Shown piece by piece: positions 23,862-31,294 of a stretch of DNA of 32,199 bases; the stretch's first letter is position 1, and every line of letters starts with the position of its first letter. The notes under the pieces are model-generated. The model had not been told where the DNA came from. It was given only the letters and a program-made list of their open reading frames with translations, and ran no database searches. A program made the translations under genes and the position numbers. The stretch lies in the NCBI GenBank assembly GCA_934129745.1, contig CAKOWZ010000021.1, positions 1 to 32,199 on the forward strand. Direction: 5' to 3'. Source of the stretch: an uncultured Clostridia bacterium (GTDB taxonomy: Bacteria > Bacillota > Clostridia > TANB77 > CAG-508).

Positions 23862-24335
23862 ATGATTATTGAATATGATTCAAAATATGATGAAGAAATA
23901 AAAGATTTATTGGTTCAATTACAACAATATTTAGCCGATATGGATATAGAAGGATATAATATAGTTGGAGATGGATATAGAGATAAGTATTTTGAGAAGA
24001 CATTAGAAGAAGTAAAAAAATGTAATGGTAAGATATTACTATATAAGGATAATGAAAAAATAGTTGGATTAATAGTGGGAATTATAAACAATGATGACAC
24101 AATTAGATATGATTTTAAAGCACCAAAACGAGGAAGAATTACTGAACTAGTTGTAGATAAAGATTATAGAGGAAAAGGTATAGGAAAAAAATTACTGCTA
24201 AAAATGAAAGAGCATCTAAAAACTAATGGGTGTGAGAAGATAATGATAGCTGTATTTGGTTACAATGAAAGTGCAATAAAGTTTTATAAAGAAAATGGAT
24301 TTCATATTAGAATGTTAGATATGATTGAGGATTAA
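23862..24335 (+). CDS. GNAT acetyltransferase
   Basis: A 157-residue acetyltransferase with core strand ITELVVDKDYRG, the acetyl-CoA loop RGKGIGKKLL and the closing NESAIKFYKENGF. ATG 23862 gives 9 bases from AAAGGAAA. The acceptor amine is not predictable. It sits between the S51 peptidase and a methyltransferase with short gaps. Confidence 0.82.
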   Translation: MIIEYDSKYDEEIKDLLVQLQQYLADMDIEGYNIVGDGYRDKYFEKTLEEVKKCNGKILLYKDNEKIVGLIVGIINNDDTIRYDFKAPKRGRITELVVDKDYRGKGIGKKLLLKMKEHLKTNGCEKIMIAVFGYNESAIKFYKENGFHIRMLDMIED

Positions 24336-24360
24336 GTGTTAATGGGAAGGACTGATTTTA

Positions 24361-25134
24361 ATGGGAAAAGGATATGAAAGGTTTTTGGGATTTGCAGACT
24401 TATATGATGAAGGGAGACCAAGACTACCACAAAAAGCAATTGAAATTATAAAGAAATACATAAATGGCAATATAGATTTAATTGTTGATATAGGTTGTGG
24501 CACTGGAAATTCTACTGAAGTGTGTACTAATTTTGCCGAAAAAGTAATTGGAATTGAGCCTTCAAAAGATATGTTAAATAAAGCAAAAGAAAAGGAAAAC
24601 GAGCAGTTGAAGTTTCAAGAAGGTTTGGGTAATAATACAAGACTAGATAGTAATATTGCAGATATAGTAATATGCTCACAGGCATTTCATTGGATGGAGC
24701 CAACTTCAACAATTTCTGAAATAGGTAGAATATTAAAAAAAGGTGGAGTATTTGCAGTAATAGATGCAGATTGGTTACCTGTAATTGATTTAAGATTAGA
24801 AAAATTAAATAAAAATTTGCGTAAATTGACAATGAATCTTGAAAAAGAAGAAGATACAATTATATACCCACAAAGTCAACACTTAAATAATCTTATTAAT
24901 AGCAATGAATTTGAATTTTGCAGAGAGATATGTTTTGATGTTGAATTTGAGTATGATAAGGAAAGATTTAAAAAATTTATATTAAGTAAAAGTAATATAC
25001 AAAAAGCAATTAGGAATAATTATACACCTGTTATGGAAATATTGGAAAATTTAGATAATACTTTAGATGAAATATTTGAAGGAAAAAGTTTAAATGCTTT
25101 GTTTTCTTACAAAATGAAAATAGGAATAAAATAG
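24361..25134 (+). CDS. Class I SAM-dependent methyltransferase
   Basis: A 257-residue methyltransferase (type 11 fold). The SAM-binding motif is VDIGCGTGNST near residue 42, followed by IGIEPS (ribose contact), a QAFHWM strand and LKKGGVFAVID. The acceptor is unknown; relatives methylate small molecules. GGGAAGGA lies upstream of the ATG. The second, substrate-binding half is typical in length. Confidence 0.82.
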   Translation: MGKGYERFLGFADLYDEGRPRLPQKAIEIIKKYINGNIDLIVDIGCGTGNSTEVCTNFAEKVIGIEPSKDMLNKAKEKENEQLKFQEGLGNNTRLDSNIADIVICSQAFHWMEPTSTISEIGRILKKGGVFAVIDADWLPVIDLRLEKLNKNLRKLTMNLEKEEDTIIYPQSQHLNNLINSNEFEFCREICFDVEFEYDKERFKKFILSKSNIQKAIRNNYTPVMEILENLDNTLDEIFEGKSLNALFSYKMKIGIK

Positions 25135-25159
25135 TCAAATAATAAGGGAGAAATGTGAT

Positions 25160-26173
25160 TTGAAACTAGTAGTTTTTTTCAAAAGAATATTTGGTAAAAA
25201 AGATAATAAACAATTATTAAATGCTCCTGAAACACGATATCGAGAATTGGTAGAATCTATTGATGATTTAGAAATATGTAAGATGTTTGTAGAAAGAACA
25301 ACTAGAAATGTGACTCCAGAGATAGAAAATGCAATTCAACCATATCAACAATACCAACAAGCTGGAAATATGGTTTATAATTTTCCTGTACAAACAACTA
25401 TTACAAAAGATGATACCATTGAACTTGCACGAAGATTCTTTGAGAGCATTGATGATGGTTTATGTGAGAAATTTAATAATATAGTAAATGGTAATAATCC
25501 TAATATAGTATTGGAAATGGAAGACTATAATGGCAAAGAAGCAAGTACGACTAATCCAAATGAAATGCCAGTTACTGTTTATGTACCAATTAGAGATGAT
25601 ATTAGGCAATTATACGAATTGATACACGAGTGTACACATACTTTTGATATAGATAACGGAGACACACCAACTAGAATGGTTTTAGGTGAAGTTGCTCCTC
25701 AGTGTATGGAGAGATTATTAGATGATTTTCTATTAGAACTGTCAAACGAAGATATGCAAAGATATGGCTTTGAAAGAGGTACAATAGAAAAAGATGTAAA
25801 AACTAGAAGAATTACCACCTTTTTATCTAGATTTAATAATGCACAAGATTTATATAGGAGATGTGGAGATAGAAAGAAAGATTCAAGATATATGTTGGCT
25901 CAAATATATTCAGCACATTTTAATAAATTTGATAAAAAAGTAAAGAAAAATAAGTTAGTATCTTTTATTGAATGTGTAAAAAATGATGAATTCGATAAGG
26001 CAAATAGTTGCTTTGAATTATCTATTAGTAGAAGTGCTAAATTAAATGGATTTTATAGAGATACTTATGTTGGAGATACAATATCTGAAGTTAAAGATTT
26101 GATAGTACCTAAAAATCAGGGGGACTCTAAAACTCAACTAAAAGAATTAGATAGGTATGATATAGTAAGATAA
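25160..26173 (+). CDS. Putative zinc metallopeptidase (HECTH motif)
   Basis: A 337-residue cytoplasmic protein starting at TTG 25160 behind GGGAG. HECTH at residues 156-160 is a HExxH zinc site, and a Glu (E177 or E184) in GEVAPQCMERLL could be the third ligand, as in M3-type gluzincins. The helical C-terminal part and basic start (FFKRIFGKK) do not match a known family for me. It is an odd neighbour among the small modifying enzymes. A role as a toxin-like or effector protease is speculative. Confidence 0.6.
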   Translation: MKLVVFFKRIFGKKDNKQLLNAPETRYRELVESIDDLEICKMFVERTTRNVTPEIENAIQPYQQYQQAGNMVYNFPVQTTITKDDTIELARRFFESIDDGLCEKFNNIVNGNNPNIVLEMEDYNGKEASTTNPNEMPVTVYVPIRDDIRQLYELIHECTHTFDIDNGDTPTRMVLGEVAPQCMERLLDDFLLELSNEDMQRYGFERGTIEKDVKTRRITTFLSRFNNAQDLYRRCGDRKKDSRYMLAQIYSAHFNKFDKKVKKNKLVSFIECVKNDEFDKANSCFELSISRSAKLNGFYRDTYVGDTISEVKDLIVPKNQGDSKTQLKELDRYDIVR

Positions 26174-26195
26174 AACAATAAGGAGAGTAACAAAT

Positions 26196-26669
26196 ATGAT
26201 ACAATACAAACTAGAACGAGTAAAAATTGAAGAAAAAGATATATTATATAGATTATTACAATATTCATTGTTTGAAGAAAGTTTAACTGATTTAAATGAA
26301 ATGAATTCTGAAGCTATATTTGAATATAAATGGTTTGATAATTATTTTAGTGATGAAAATAGAGAGGCATATTTTATTAAAGAACAAGATTCTAATAAAT
26401 TACTTGGATTTGCTATGGTTAATCAATATATGCAAAAGAATGAAGATGGACATAGTATTGCAGAATTTATGATTATTCCTAAATATAGAAGATTAAAAAT
26501 AGGCAAAAGGGTAGCAATAGATTTATTTTATATGCATAAAGGTATTTGGAAAGTTAAACCATCTTATGATAGCAAATCTGCATTTCTATTTTGGAAAAAT
26601 GTTATTGATGAATATACAAATAATGATAATAAGTTCGAAGATGGATTATTTATTTTTCAAAGTAAATAA
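26196..26669 (+). CDS. GNAT acetyltransferase
   Basis: A 157-residue acetyltransferase with LLGFAMVNQY, the central strand IAEFMIIPKYRRLKIGKRVA (acetyl-CoA loop) and a closing SAFLFWKNVI helix. The loop is less canonical (RLKIGK instead of GxGxG). AAGGAGAG lies before the ATG. Last gene before the regulated second half of the island; no clear terminator follows. Confidence 0.72.
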   Translation: MIQYKLERVKIEEKDILYRLLQYSLFEESLTDLNEMNSEAIFEYKWFDNYFSDENREAYFIKEQDSNKLLGFAMVNQYMQKNEDGHSIAEFMIIPKYRRLKIGKRVAIDLFYMHKGIWKVKPSYDSKSAFLFWKNVIDEYTNNDNKFEDGLFIFQSK

Positions 26670-26742
26670 GTTAAATAGTAAAAGTAAAAGGCTTTAATGT
26701 GGTTAAATAAAAACAATAGATATATCAAAAATTATGTTAAGT

Positions 26743-26771
26743 TTGACAAATGACAAATAATATGCTACAAT
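26743..26771 (+). promoter_or_regulatory. Strong extended -10 promoter of the second GNAT operon
   Basis: TTGACA (26743-26748) and TACAAT (26766-26771) are 17 bases apart, with TG one base before the -10. The start would be near 26778, leaving a leader of about 160 bases ahead of ATG 26936. Confidence 0.75.
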
Positions 26772-26777
26772 TAAAAA

Positions 26778-26926
26778 CATATTTAAGAGTTTATCTAGGA
26801 AACGATATTCCGAGCGATAAAGGACAATTAGAAATAAGTTAGTTGTTTACACGAAGTGAGATATAAAGTCTTGCAAAGGAGTCTTAAAAGATTCTTTTGT
26901 GAGGCTTATTTTTTTATACGAAAGGA
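26778..26926 (+). promoter_or_regulatory. Structured leader with terminator: candidate transcription attenuator
   Basis: The leader can fold into TTTATC/GATAAA (26790-26795 with 26816-26821) enclosing GGAA/TTCC, then into a strong hairpin of up to 18 pairs (26868-26885 with 26888-26905) followed by seven T (26909-26915). The gene's ribosome site starts 7 bases later. A terminator between a strong promoter and its gene implies conditional readthrough. I could not match the first part to a known riboswitch, and there is no T-box sequence. Confidence 0.55.
26868..26915 (+). terminator. Leader terminator upstream of the GNAT operon
   Basis: A stem of up to 18 pairs with five G-U pairs and a very small loop is followed by ATTTTTTT. 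It stands only 21 bases before the start codon at 26936, so it acts on this operon's own transcript. Confidence 0.75.
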
Positions 26927-26935
26927 ATGATTTTA

Positions 26936-27454
26936 ATGCAAAATATTATAATTAGAAATGTAAAGCAAGAAGATTTATGGTCTGTATCTAGTATTGTAGT
27001 TGAGGGCTGGAAAAGTGCATATAGAGGAATTATAGATGATAAATTTTTGGATAGTTTAAAAATTGAAGATAATTACAATAGAAGACTTAAAGATTATAAA
27101 GAAAATGGATTTATAGTTGCTGAAATAAATAATGAAGTAGTAGGTTTTTGCAGATATACAATTAATAATTTGTTTTCACAAGATGTAAAAGATATTGATT
27201 GTGAGTTATGTGCAATATATGTAAAACCTGATTTGAAAAGACAAGGAATAGGAAAAGAATTATTTAACTATGTTATCCAAGAGCAAAAGAAAAATAACAA
27301 TAAAAACATGATATTATTGTGTTTGAAAGAAAACTATAATTCAAGAAAATTCTATGAAAAAATGGGTGGTATTTTATACGGAGAAAATGAAATTGAAAAA
27401 GGTGGAAAGAAATATAAGGAAGTTGGATATAAATATGATTTAAGCAAAGTATAA
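26936..27454 (+). CDS. GNAT acetyltransferase under leader control
   Basis: A 172-residue acetyltransferase with the opening NIIIRNVKQEDLWSVSSIV, the strand CELCAIYVKPDLKRQGIGKEL (acetyl-CoA loop RQGIGK) and the closing NSRKFYEKMGG, typical of YjaB/RimI-like stand-alone GNATs. ATG 26936 is used since AAGGA lies 9 bases upstream; ATG 26927 would touch it. It is the first gene after the attenuator-like leader, so it or the operon probably answers a chemical or translational stress. Confidence 0.82.
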   Translation: MQNIIIRNVKQEDLWSVSSIVVEGWKSAYRGIIDDKFLDSLKIEDNYNRRLKDYKENGFIVAEINNEVVGFCRYTINNLFSQDVKDIDCELCAIYVKPDLKRQGIGKELFNYVIQEQKKNNNKNMILLCLKENYNSRKFYEKMGGILYGENEIEKGGKKYKEVGYKYDLSKV

Positions 27455-27469
27455 GGAGATTGGTTATAT

Positions 27470-27916
27470 ATGGAAAACTATATTTTAAGAAAGTATGAAA
27501 ATACTGATTATGAATTTGTATATGAAGTTAAGAAAAATGCTTATAAAAAATATGTAGAGCAATGCTGGGGAAAATGGAATGATATAGATCAAAAAAATAG
27601 ATTTAAAGAAACAATGGAAAAGACATTTGATAGAACTTATATAATTGTTTTTAATAATGAAAGAATAGGGTTTTATCAAGGTCAGGTAGTAAATGAAAGA
27701 ACTTATTATATTGAAAATATATGTATTATTCCAGAATATCAAGGAAAAGGTATTGGAACAGAAATATTAAAGACAGTGATAAATGAATATTCTGATAAAA
27801 ATATAGAAATACAATATTTTAAACAAAATCCAGTTGGAAATTTATATAAAAAACTTGGATTTGAATCTAATGGAGAAACAGAGTTTCATTATCAGATGAT
27901 AAAAAGAAAGAAGTAA
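27470..27916 (+). CDS. GNAT acetyltransferase
   Basis: A 148-residue acetyltransferase: YILRKYENTDYEFVYEVKK at the start, IENICIIPEYQGKGIGTEIL as the core with a perfect QGKGIG loop, and NLYKKLGFESNG at the end. The form is common in Clostridia, with unknown acceptor. AAGGAG lies 13 bases upstream. It is translated in the same operon as its two GNAT neighbours. Confidence 0.85.
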   Translation: MENYILRKYENTDYEFVYEVKKNAYKKYVEQCWGKWNDIDQKNRFKETMEKTFDRTYIIVFNNERIGFYQGQVVNERTYYIENICIIPEYQGKGIGTEILKTVINEYSDKNIEIQYFKQNPVGNLYKKLGFESNGETEFHYQMIKRKK

Positions 27917-27930
27917 GGTGAGATTTATTT

Positions 27931-28476
27931 ATGAATAAAGATGTAGTAATAGAAACGGAAAGATTAATATTAAGACAATGGAATATGAATGATATAGATG
28001 ATATGGTTGAAGGATTAAATAATATAAATGTTACAAAATGGTTAGCAGGAGCTCCTTTTCCATATACAATCGAAGATGCAAAGCATTTTGTACAGAAAAC
28101 TATTGATAATGATTTATATAATTTTGCGATTATTTTAAAAAGTGAAAATAAAGCAATAGGTGGCACTCAATTAACAAATGTAGACTTATTTAATGGCACA
28201 GCTGGTGGTGGTATTTGGATAAGTGAAAAATATTGGGGCAAAGGATATGGCTCTGAAGCATTTGGAGCTAGAATAAAATATGCTTTTGAAGTATTAGGAT
28301 TGAGAAGATTAGAAAACGGATATTTCAAAGAAAATGAAAAATCTCATAAAATGCAATTGAAATTTGGTTACAAAGATGAAGGGATTAAAAGACAGAAATT
28401 TGTATCAAGAGGCTCTGGAAAAATAGAGGATGAATACATTACTGGACTATTAAAGGAAGAGTGGATAAAACAATAA
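27931..28476 (+). CDS. GNAT acetyltransferase, RimJ/RimL type
   Basis: A 181-residue acetyltransferase opening ETERLILRQWNMNDI, with the core WISEKYWGKGYGSEAF (loop WGKGYG) and the closing NEKSHKMQLKFGY. This is the RimJ/RimL subtype used for protein amino termini or small toxins. It follows the previous gene by 14 bases. It is not a recent duplicate of the gene at 21390: the two share only family-level similarity. Confidence 0.85.
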   Translation: MNKDVVIETERLILRQWNMNDIDDMVEGLNNINVTKWLAGAPFPYTIEDAKHFVQKTIDNDLYNFAIILKSENKAIGGTQLTNVDLFNGTAGGGIWISEKYWGKGYGSEAFGARIKYAFEVLGLRRLENGYFKENEKSHKMQLKFGYKDEGIKRQKFVSRGSGKIEDEYITGLLKEEWIKQ

Positions 28477-28506
28477 TATAATTGCGAAAGGAGTAGAAAG
28501 ATAATA

Positions 28507-29292
28507 ATGGACAGACAAGAAATACTAAATAATTTCTATAATGAAGATTGTACTGAAGATACTAGACTTGAAAGTCAGCATGGGCAAGTTGAATTCTTAA
28601 CAACTACAAAGTATATTGAAAAATTTTTAAAAACTGATTCAAAAATACTAGAAGTTGGAGCAGGAACTGGTAGATATTCACTTTATTATGCAAATAAAGG
28701 TTATGATGTAACAGCTATTGAATATGTTAAACATAATATTGATATACTTAAATCAAAAATAAAAGATGGTACAAAAATAGTTGCTGAAAAAGGTGATGCG
28801 ATTGATTTATCAAGATTTAAAGATGATACATTTGATGTAACATTAGTTCTTGGACCTTTATATCATTTATACGAGGATGAGGATATAAATAAAGCTATTA
28901 AAGAGGCAGTAAGAGTTACAAAAAAAGATGGAATAATTGCAATTGCATATTTAACAAGTGATTCTATAATGATTGACTGGGCACTTATGGGCAATCATTT
29001 ACTAGATGGTTATCCAAATGATTTTGATAAGGATTTTAAATTGACCAGATACCCACAAGGTATATTTGCACCATTTTATATTTCTGAATTTAAGGAAATA
29101 ATGAATAAATTCGATGTCGAATTATTACATAATGTTGCAACAGATGGTTTTACACATCACGTTAAAGATAAAATAGATTCATTATCTAAAGAAGAATTTG
29201 ATGTATGGATGAGATATCACTTATCGACTTGTGAAAGAGAAGACCTTCAAGGTTATAGTAATCATATGTTATATGTTTGTAGAAAAAAATAA
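28507..29292 (+). CDS. Class I SAM-dependent methyltransferase
   Basis: A 261-residue methyltransferase with ILEVGAGTGRYSLYYA near residue 46 (SAM motif I), VTAIEYV (motif II), FDVTLVLGPLYHLYE (acceptor-side strand) and a regular second half. The LGPLYHL segment is common in a Firmicutes group annotated only as class I methyltransferases. AAAGGAG precedes the ATG. It is the last gene of the island and ends at a bidirectional terminator. Confidence 0.82.
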   Translation: MDRQEILNNFYNEDCTEDTRLESQHGQVEFLTTTKYIEKFLKTDSKILEVGAGTGRYSLYYANKGYDVTAIEYVKHNIDILKSKIKDGTKIVAEKGDAIDLSRFKDDTFDVTLVLGPLYHLYEDEDINKAIKEAVRVTKKDGIIAIAYLTSDSIMIDWALMGNHLLDGYPNDFDKDFKLTRYPQGIFAPFYISEFKEIMNKFDVELLHNVATDGFTHHVKDKIDSLSKEEFDVWMRYHLSTCEREDLQGYSNHMLYVCRKK

Positions 29293-29313
29293 TTTAATAG
29301 TATTCATTGAACT

Positions 29314-29350
29314 AAAATCAGTATGTTATAAAAAATAACATACTGATTTT
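29314..29350. terminator. Bidirectional terminator between the enzyme island and the repressor gene
   Basis: A perfect 16-bp stem (29314-29329 with 29335-29350) with a 5-base loop has T-rich flanks on both strands. It sits between the convergent methyltransferase and XRE genes. Confidence 0.88.
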
Positions 29351-29363
29351 CTAATGTTAATTA

Positions 29364-29624
29364 TTATTTCTCCAATTTATCTTCAATACCAGCTAGTAAT
29401 TCTGGAATTGATATGCCAAGAACTTTTGCCAATCCATATAGTTCATAATCTTTAACAACTCTAGTATTAGATTCAATTTTACTTATATCATTTTTATGAA
29501 TATTTATTCCAAGTAAATTCAAATCATTAGCAATATCAGCTTGAGAGAGATGTTTTGCTTTTCTTAATTCTACCAAGTTATCACTAATAACATTAAAATA
29601 ATCATTTAATTTGCGTGTACTCAT
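29364..29624 (-). CDS. Small XRE-family repressor
   Basis: An 86-residue protein consisting almost only of an XRE helix-turn-helix (about residues 20-75: LRKAKHLSQADIANDL, then NDISKIESNTR). ATG 29624 follows AAGGTGG; a GTG at 29636 is too close to that site. It likely binds operators such as the palindrome at 29683-29701 upstream of its own start. It is a paralogue of the XRE protein encoded at 29891-30148; both have an LGI(N/D)I linker between the recognition helices. Confidence 0.82.
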   Translation of the reverse strand: MSTRKLNDYFNVISDNLVELRKAKHLSQADIANDLNLLGINIHKNDISKIESNTRVVKDYELYGLAKVLGISIPELLAGIEDKLEK

Positions 29625-29682
29625 AAATAAAACCACCTTTTTATAGTATTTACTTGATTTTATCTCTATAACTGTGTTATTA

Positions 29683-29701
29683 TGACATCAAGACTGTGTC
29701 A
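29683..29701. promoter_or_regulatory. Candidate operator, inverted repeat TGACA-9-TGTCA
   Basis: TGACA at 29683-29687 and TGTCA at 29697-29701 are inverted copies. On the minus strand the site contains TTGACA, which could be the -35 box of the XRE gene starting at 29624. It would suit autorepression, but no experiment or second copy supports it. Confidence 0.35.
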
Positions 29702-29795
29702 AATACAATAATTAAAAAATACAATAGTGGAAGGCTGATGAAAATGAACAAAGAATATGAATAAAAATCAAAATGTGATAAGATAGGGGGGAGAA

Positions 29796-29826
29796 ACAAA
29801 AAAAGAATATGAAAATTCATATTCTT
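29796..29826 (-). terminator. Terminator of the upstream XRE gene (minus strand)
   Basis: A perfect 10-bp stem (29803-29812 with 29817-29826) is followed on the minus strand by seven T. It ends transcription from the repressor gene at 29891-30148. Confidence 0.75.
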
Positions 29827-29890
29827 AAAAAATTTGACTAAAAAAACATTAAAAAGTATAATTTTAAAAGTAATTGTAAAATAATAATAA

Positions 29891-30148
29891 TTAATCGAAA
29901 ATGTTATCGGTATCTTCAAATAACTGGTCATAAGTAACACCTAGAACTTTGCAGAAAGCGATTATTTCAAAATCTTTTAACATTAATTTTTGATTTTCAA
30001 TTTGGGATATGTCTGAATGATATATGTCTATTCCTAACAAGGCAATCTTGTTAGATAAATCTCTTTGTGTTAAATTGCGTAATTCTCTGTATTTCTTAAT
30101 ATTTTTGCCAATAACATTGGATTTACCATTAAATTTTTTAATTTGCAT
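29891..30148 (-). CDS. Small XRE-family repressor
   Basis: An 85-residue helix-turn-helix protein (YRELRNLTQRDLSNKI, then HSDISQIENQK), with a short basic N-terminal arm and an acidic tail. It resembles the neighbouring XRE gene in size and linker, suggesting an old duplication. It is transcribed away from the receiver gene at 30261, from a shared 110-base gap that holds a possible operator. A role in controlling that divergent gene or the island is inferred from position. Confidence 0.82.
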   Translation of the reverse strand: MQIKKFNGKSNVIGKNIKKYRELRNLTQRDLSNKIALLGIDIYHSDISQIENQKLMLKDFEIIAFCKVLGVTYDQLFEDTDNIFD

Positions 30149-30178
30149 AAGTTGATTCCTTTCTTAACATTAATTATT

Positions 30179-30195
30179 ATTGTATATTTTACAAT
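30179..30195. promoter_or_regulatory. Candidate operator, perfect inverted repeat ATTGTA-5-TACAAT
   Basis: A perfect 6-5-6 palindrome lies in the gap between the divergent XRE and receiver-protein genes, about 30 bases from the XRE start codon. The half sites overlap possible -10 boxes. It is a natural site for autoregulation by one of the XRE proteins. Confidence 0.35.
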
Positions 30196-30260
30196 ATTTA
30201 TTTACTTATCTTGCTAGACTATTTCAACCAAAGGAGGAAAAATTTATAAATTAAGTTAAT

Positions 30261-31244
30261 ATGGAAAATGATAATAGAAAAATTATTAATAATATTTGTG
30301 ATGAGCAAAATTTTGAAGAATTACTTTTAGAAATAACATCAATGATTAAAAGCAATAAATTAAACAAAATATTGAATGATATTGAAAATGATAATAGATT
30401 GAGTAAAGAGCTAAAAAAATCAATATATGAAGATTTTTTTGAATATATAACAGAGCTTAATCAGTCTTATATATCAGGTATCAAGAAAATATTTTGCATA
30501 GGAGCCAAAAAAGCTCTTAATAAAATTGAAGAAAAAAATAATATGAAGGAAAGTAAAAATATGGGGATTAAAACTAGAGTTATAATTGCAGATGATAATG
30601 TTCATATTTGCAATTTTATTAAAGAATCTTTAAACAAACATAATGATATAGAAATATTAGGAGTTGCCAACACGGATGAAGATGAAATAAGAATGATTGA
30701 GGAACTTAAACCTGATATTGTTATAACAGATTTGATGAGGAATCATAAATATGGTGGATTAGATATAATAAGAAATTATTTTGATAAAGAAAGCAAAGTA
30801 AAATTTTTAGTAATATCTGCAGATGAAAAGGCAGATGTTATAAATAATGGATTAGAAGTTGCTGGATATATTAAAAAGCCTTTTACAGATTATGAAATAG
30901 TTTATGATGAAGTAAAAAGAATAAGGAAAATCATAATAGATGAAGAATATAATAATTGGAATGAAAAATATCATAATAAAAAGTTCATAGACTTATTTAT
31001 GTATTTTTCTCCTGAACAAAAAGAAGCATTAAAAAAGTTTGACATTACTCTTGAAGAAAAATTATATACGGAATTTGAGTTTGATGTCATTGACGGAAAA
31101 CTTATTTTATTCTATAAGAATGAAGATGAAATGAATGAAGAAGAATTAAAAGAATGTAAAGAACTTCCAAATGGTGTTGATAGAGTACAATTTGATGAAC
31201 TACTAGCAGTAATGAGTAAGGTAAGAGAAAAATATAATTTTTAA
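30261..31244 (+). CDS. Receiver-domain protein with DUF6809-like N-terminus and no DNA-binding domain
   Basis: A 327-residue protein. Residues 1-100 are helical and include YISGIKKIFCIGAKKAL, like the closing helix of DUF6809-type proteins. Residues 103-225 form a response-regulator receiver with Asp111/Asp112 (IIADDN), phosphoacceptor Asp157 (VITDLM), Ser in VISAD and Lys in IKKPF. The last 100 residues are acidic and show no helix-turn-helix or known output domain. It may act by protein contact. The strong GGAGG at 30232 stands 23 bases before the ATG, too far for normal use, and no in-frame start lies nearer. The gene faces the Spo0A-like gene and shares a terminator with it. Confidence 0.72.
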   Translation: MENDNRKIINNICDEQNFEELLLEITSMIKSNKLNKILNDIENDNRLSKELKKSIYEDFFEYITELNQSYISGIKKIFCIGAKKALNKIEEKNNMKESKNMGIKTRVIIADDNVHICNFIKESLNKHNDIEILGVANTDEDEIRMIEELKPDIVITDLMRNHKYGGLDIIRNYFDKESKVKFLVISADEKADVINNGLEVAGYIKKPFTDYEIVYDEVKRIRKIIIDEEYNNWNEKYHNKKFIDLFMYFSPEQKEALKKFDITLEEKLYTEFEFDVIDGKLILFYKNEDEMNEEELKECKELPNGVDRVQFDELLAVMSKVREKYNF

Positions 31245-31245
31245 A

Positions 31246-31294
31246 TAAGAAATAACTATCCCATAGAATAATTTCTATGGGATAGTTATTTCTT
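31246..31294. terminator. Shared bidirectional terminator of the two convergent regulator genes
   Basis: A near-perfect stem of about 21 bp (arms about 31246-31268 and 31273-31294) lies directly after the receiver gene and reaches into the end of the Spo0A-like gene. It can stop transcription from both sides. Confidence 0.85.

Noticed and set aside
18531..29292. Integron cassette array
   Set aside because: Gene content is similar, but gaps are too short and no imperfect inverted-repeat attC sites or integrase were seen.
29738..29764. Eight-codon peptide with a GGAAGG site upstream
   Set aside because: Too short to support, in a stretch otherwise free of genes.
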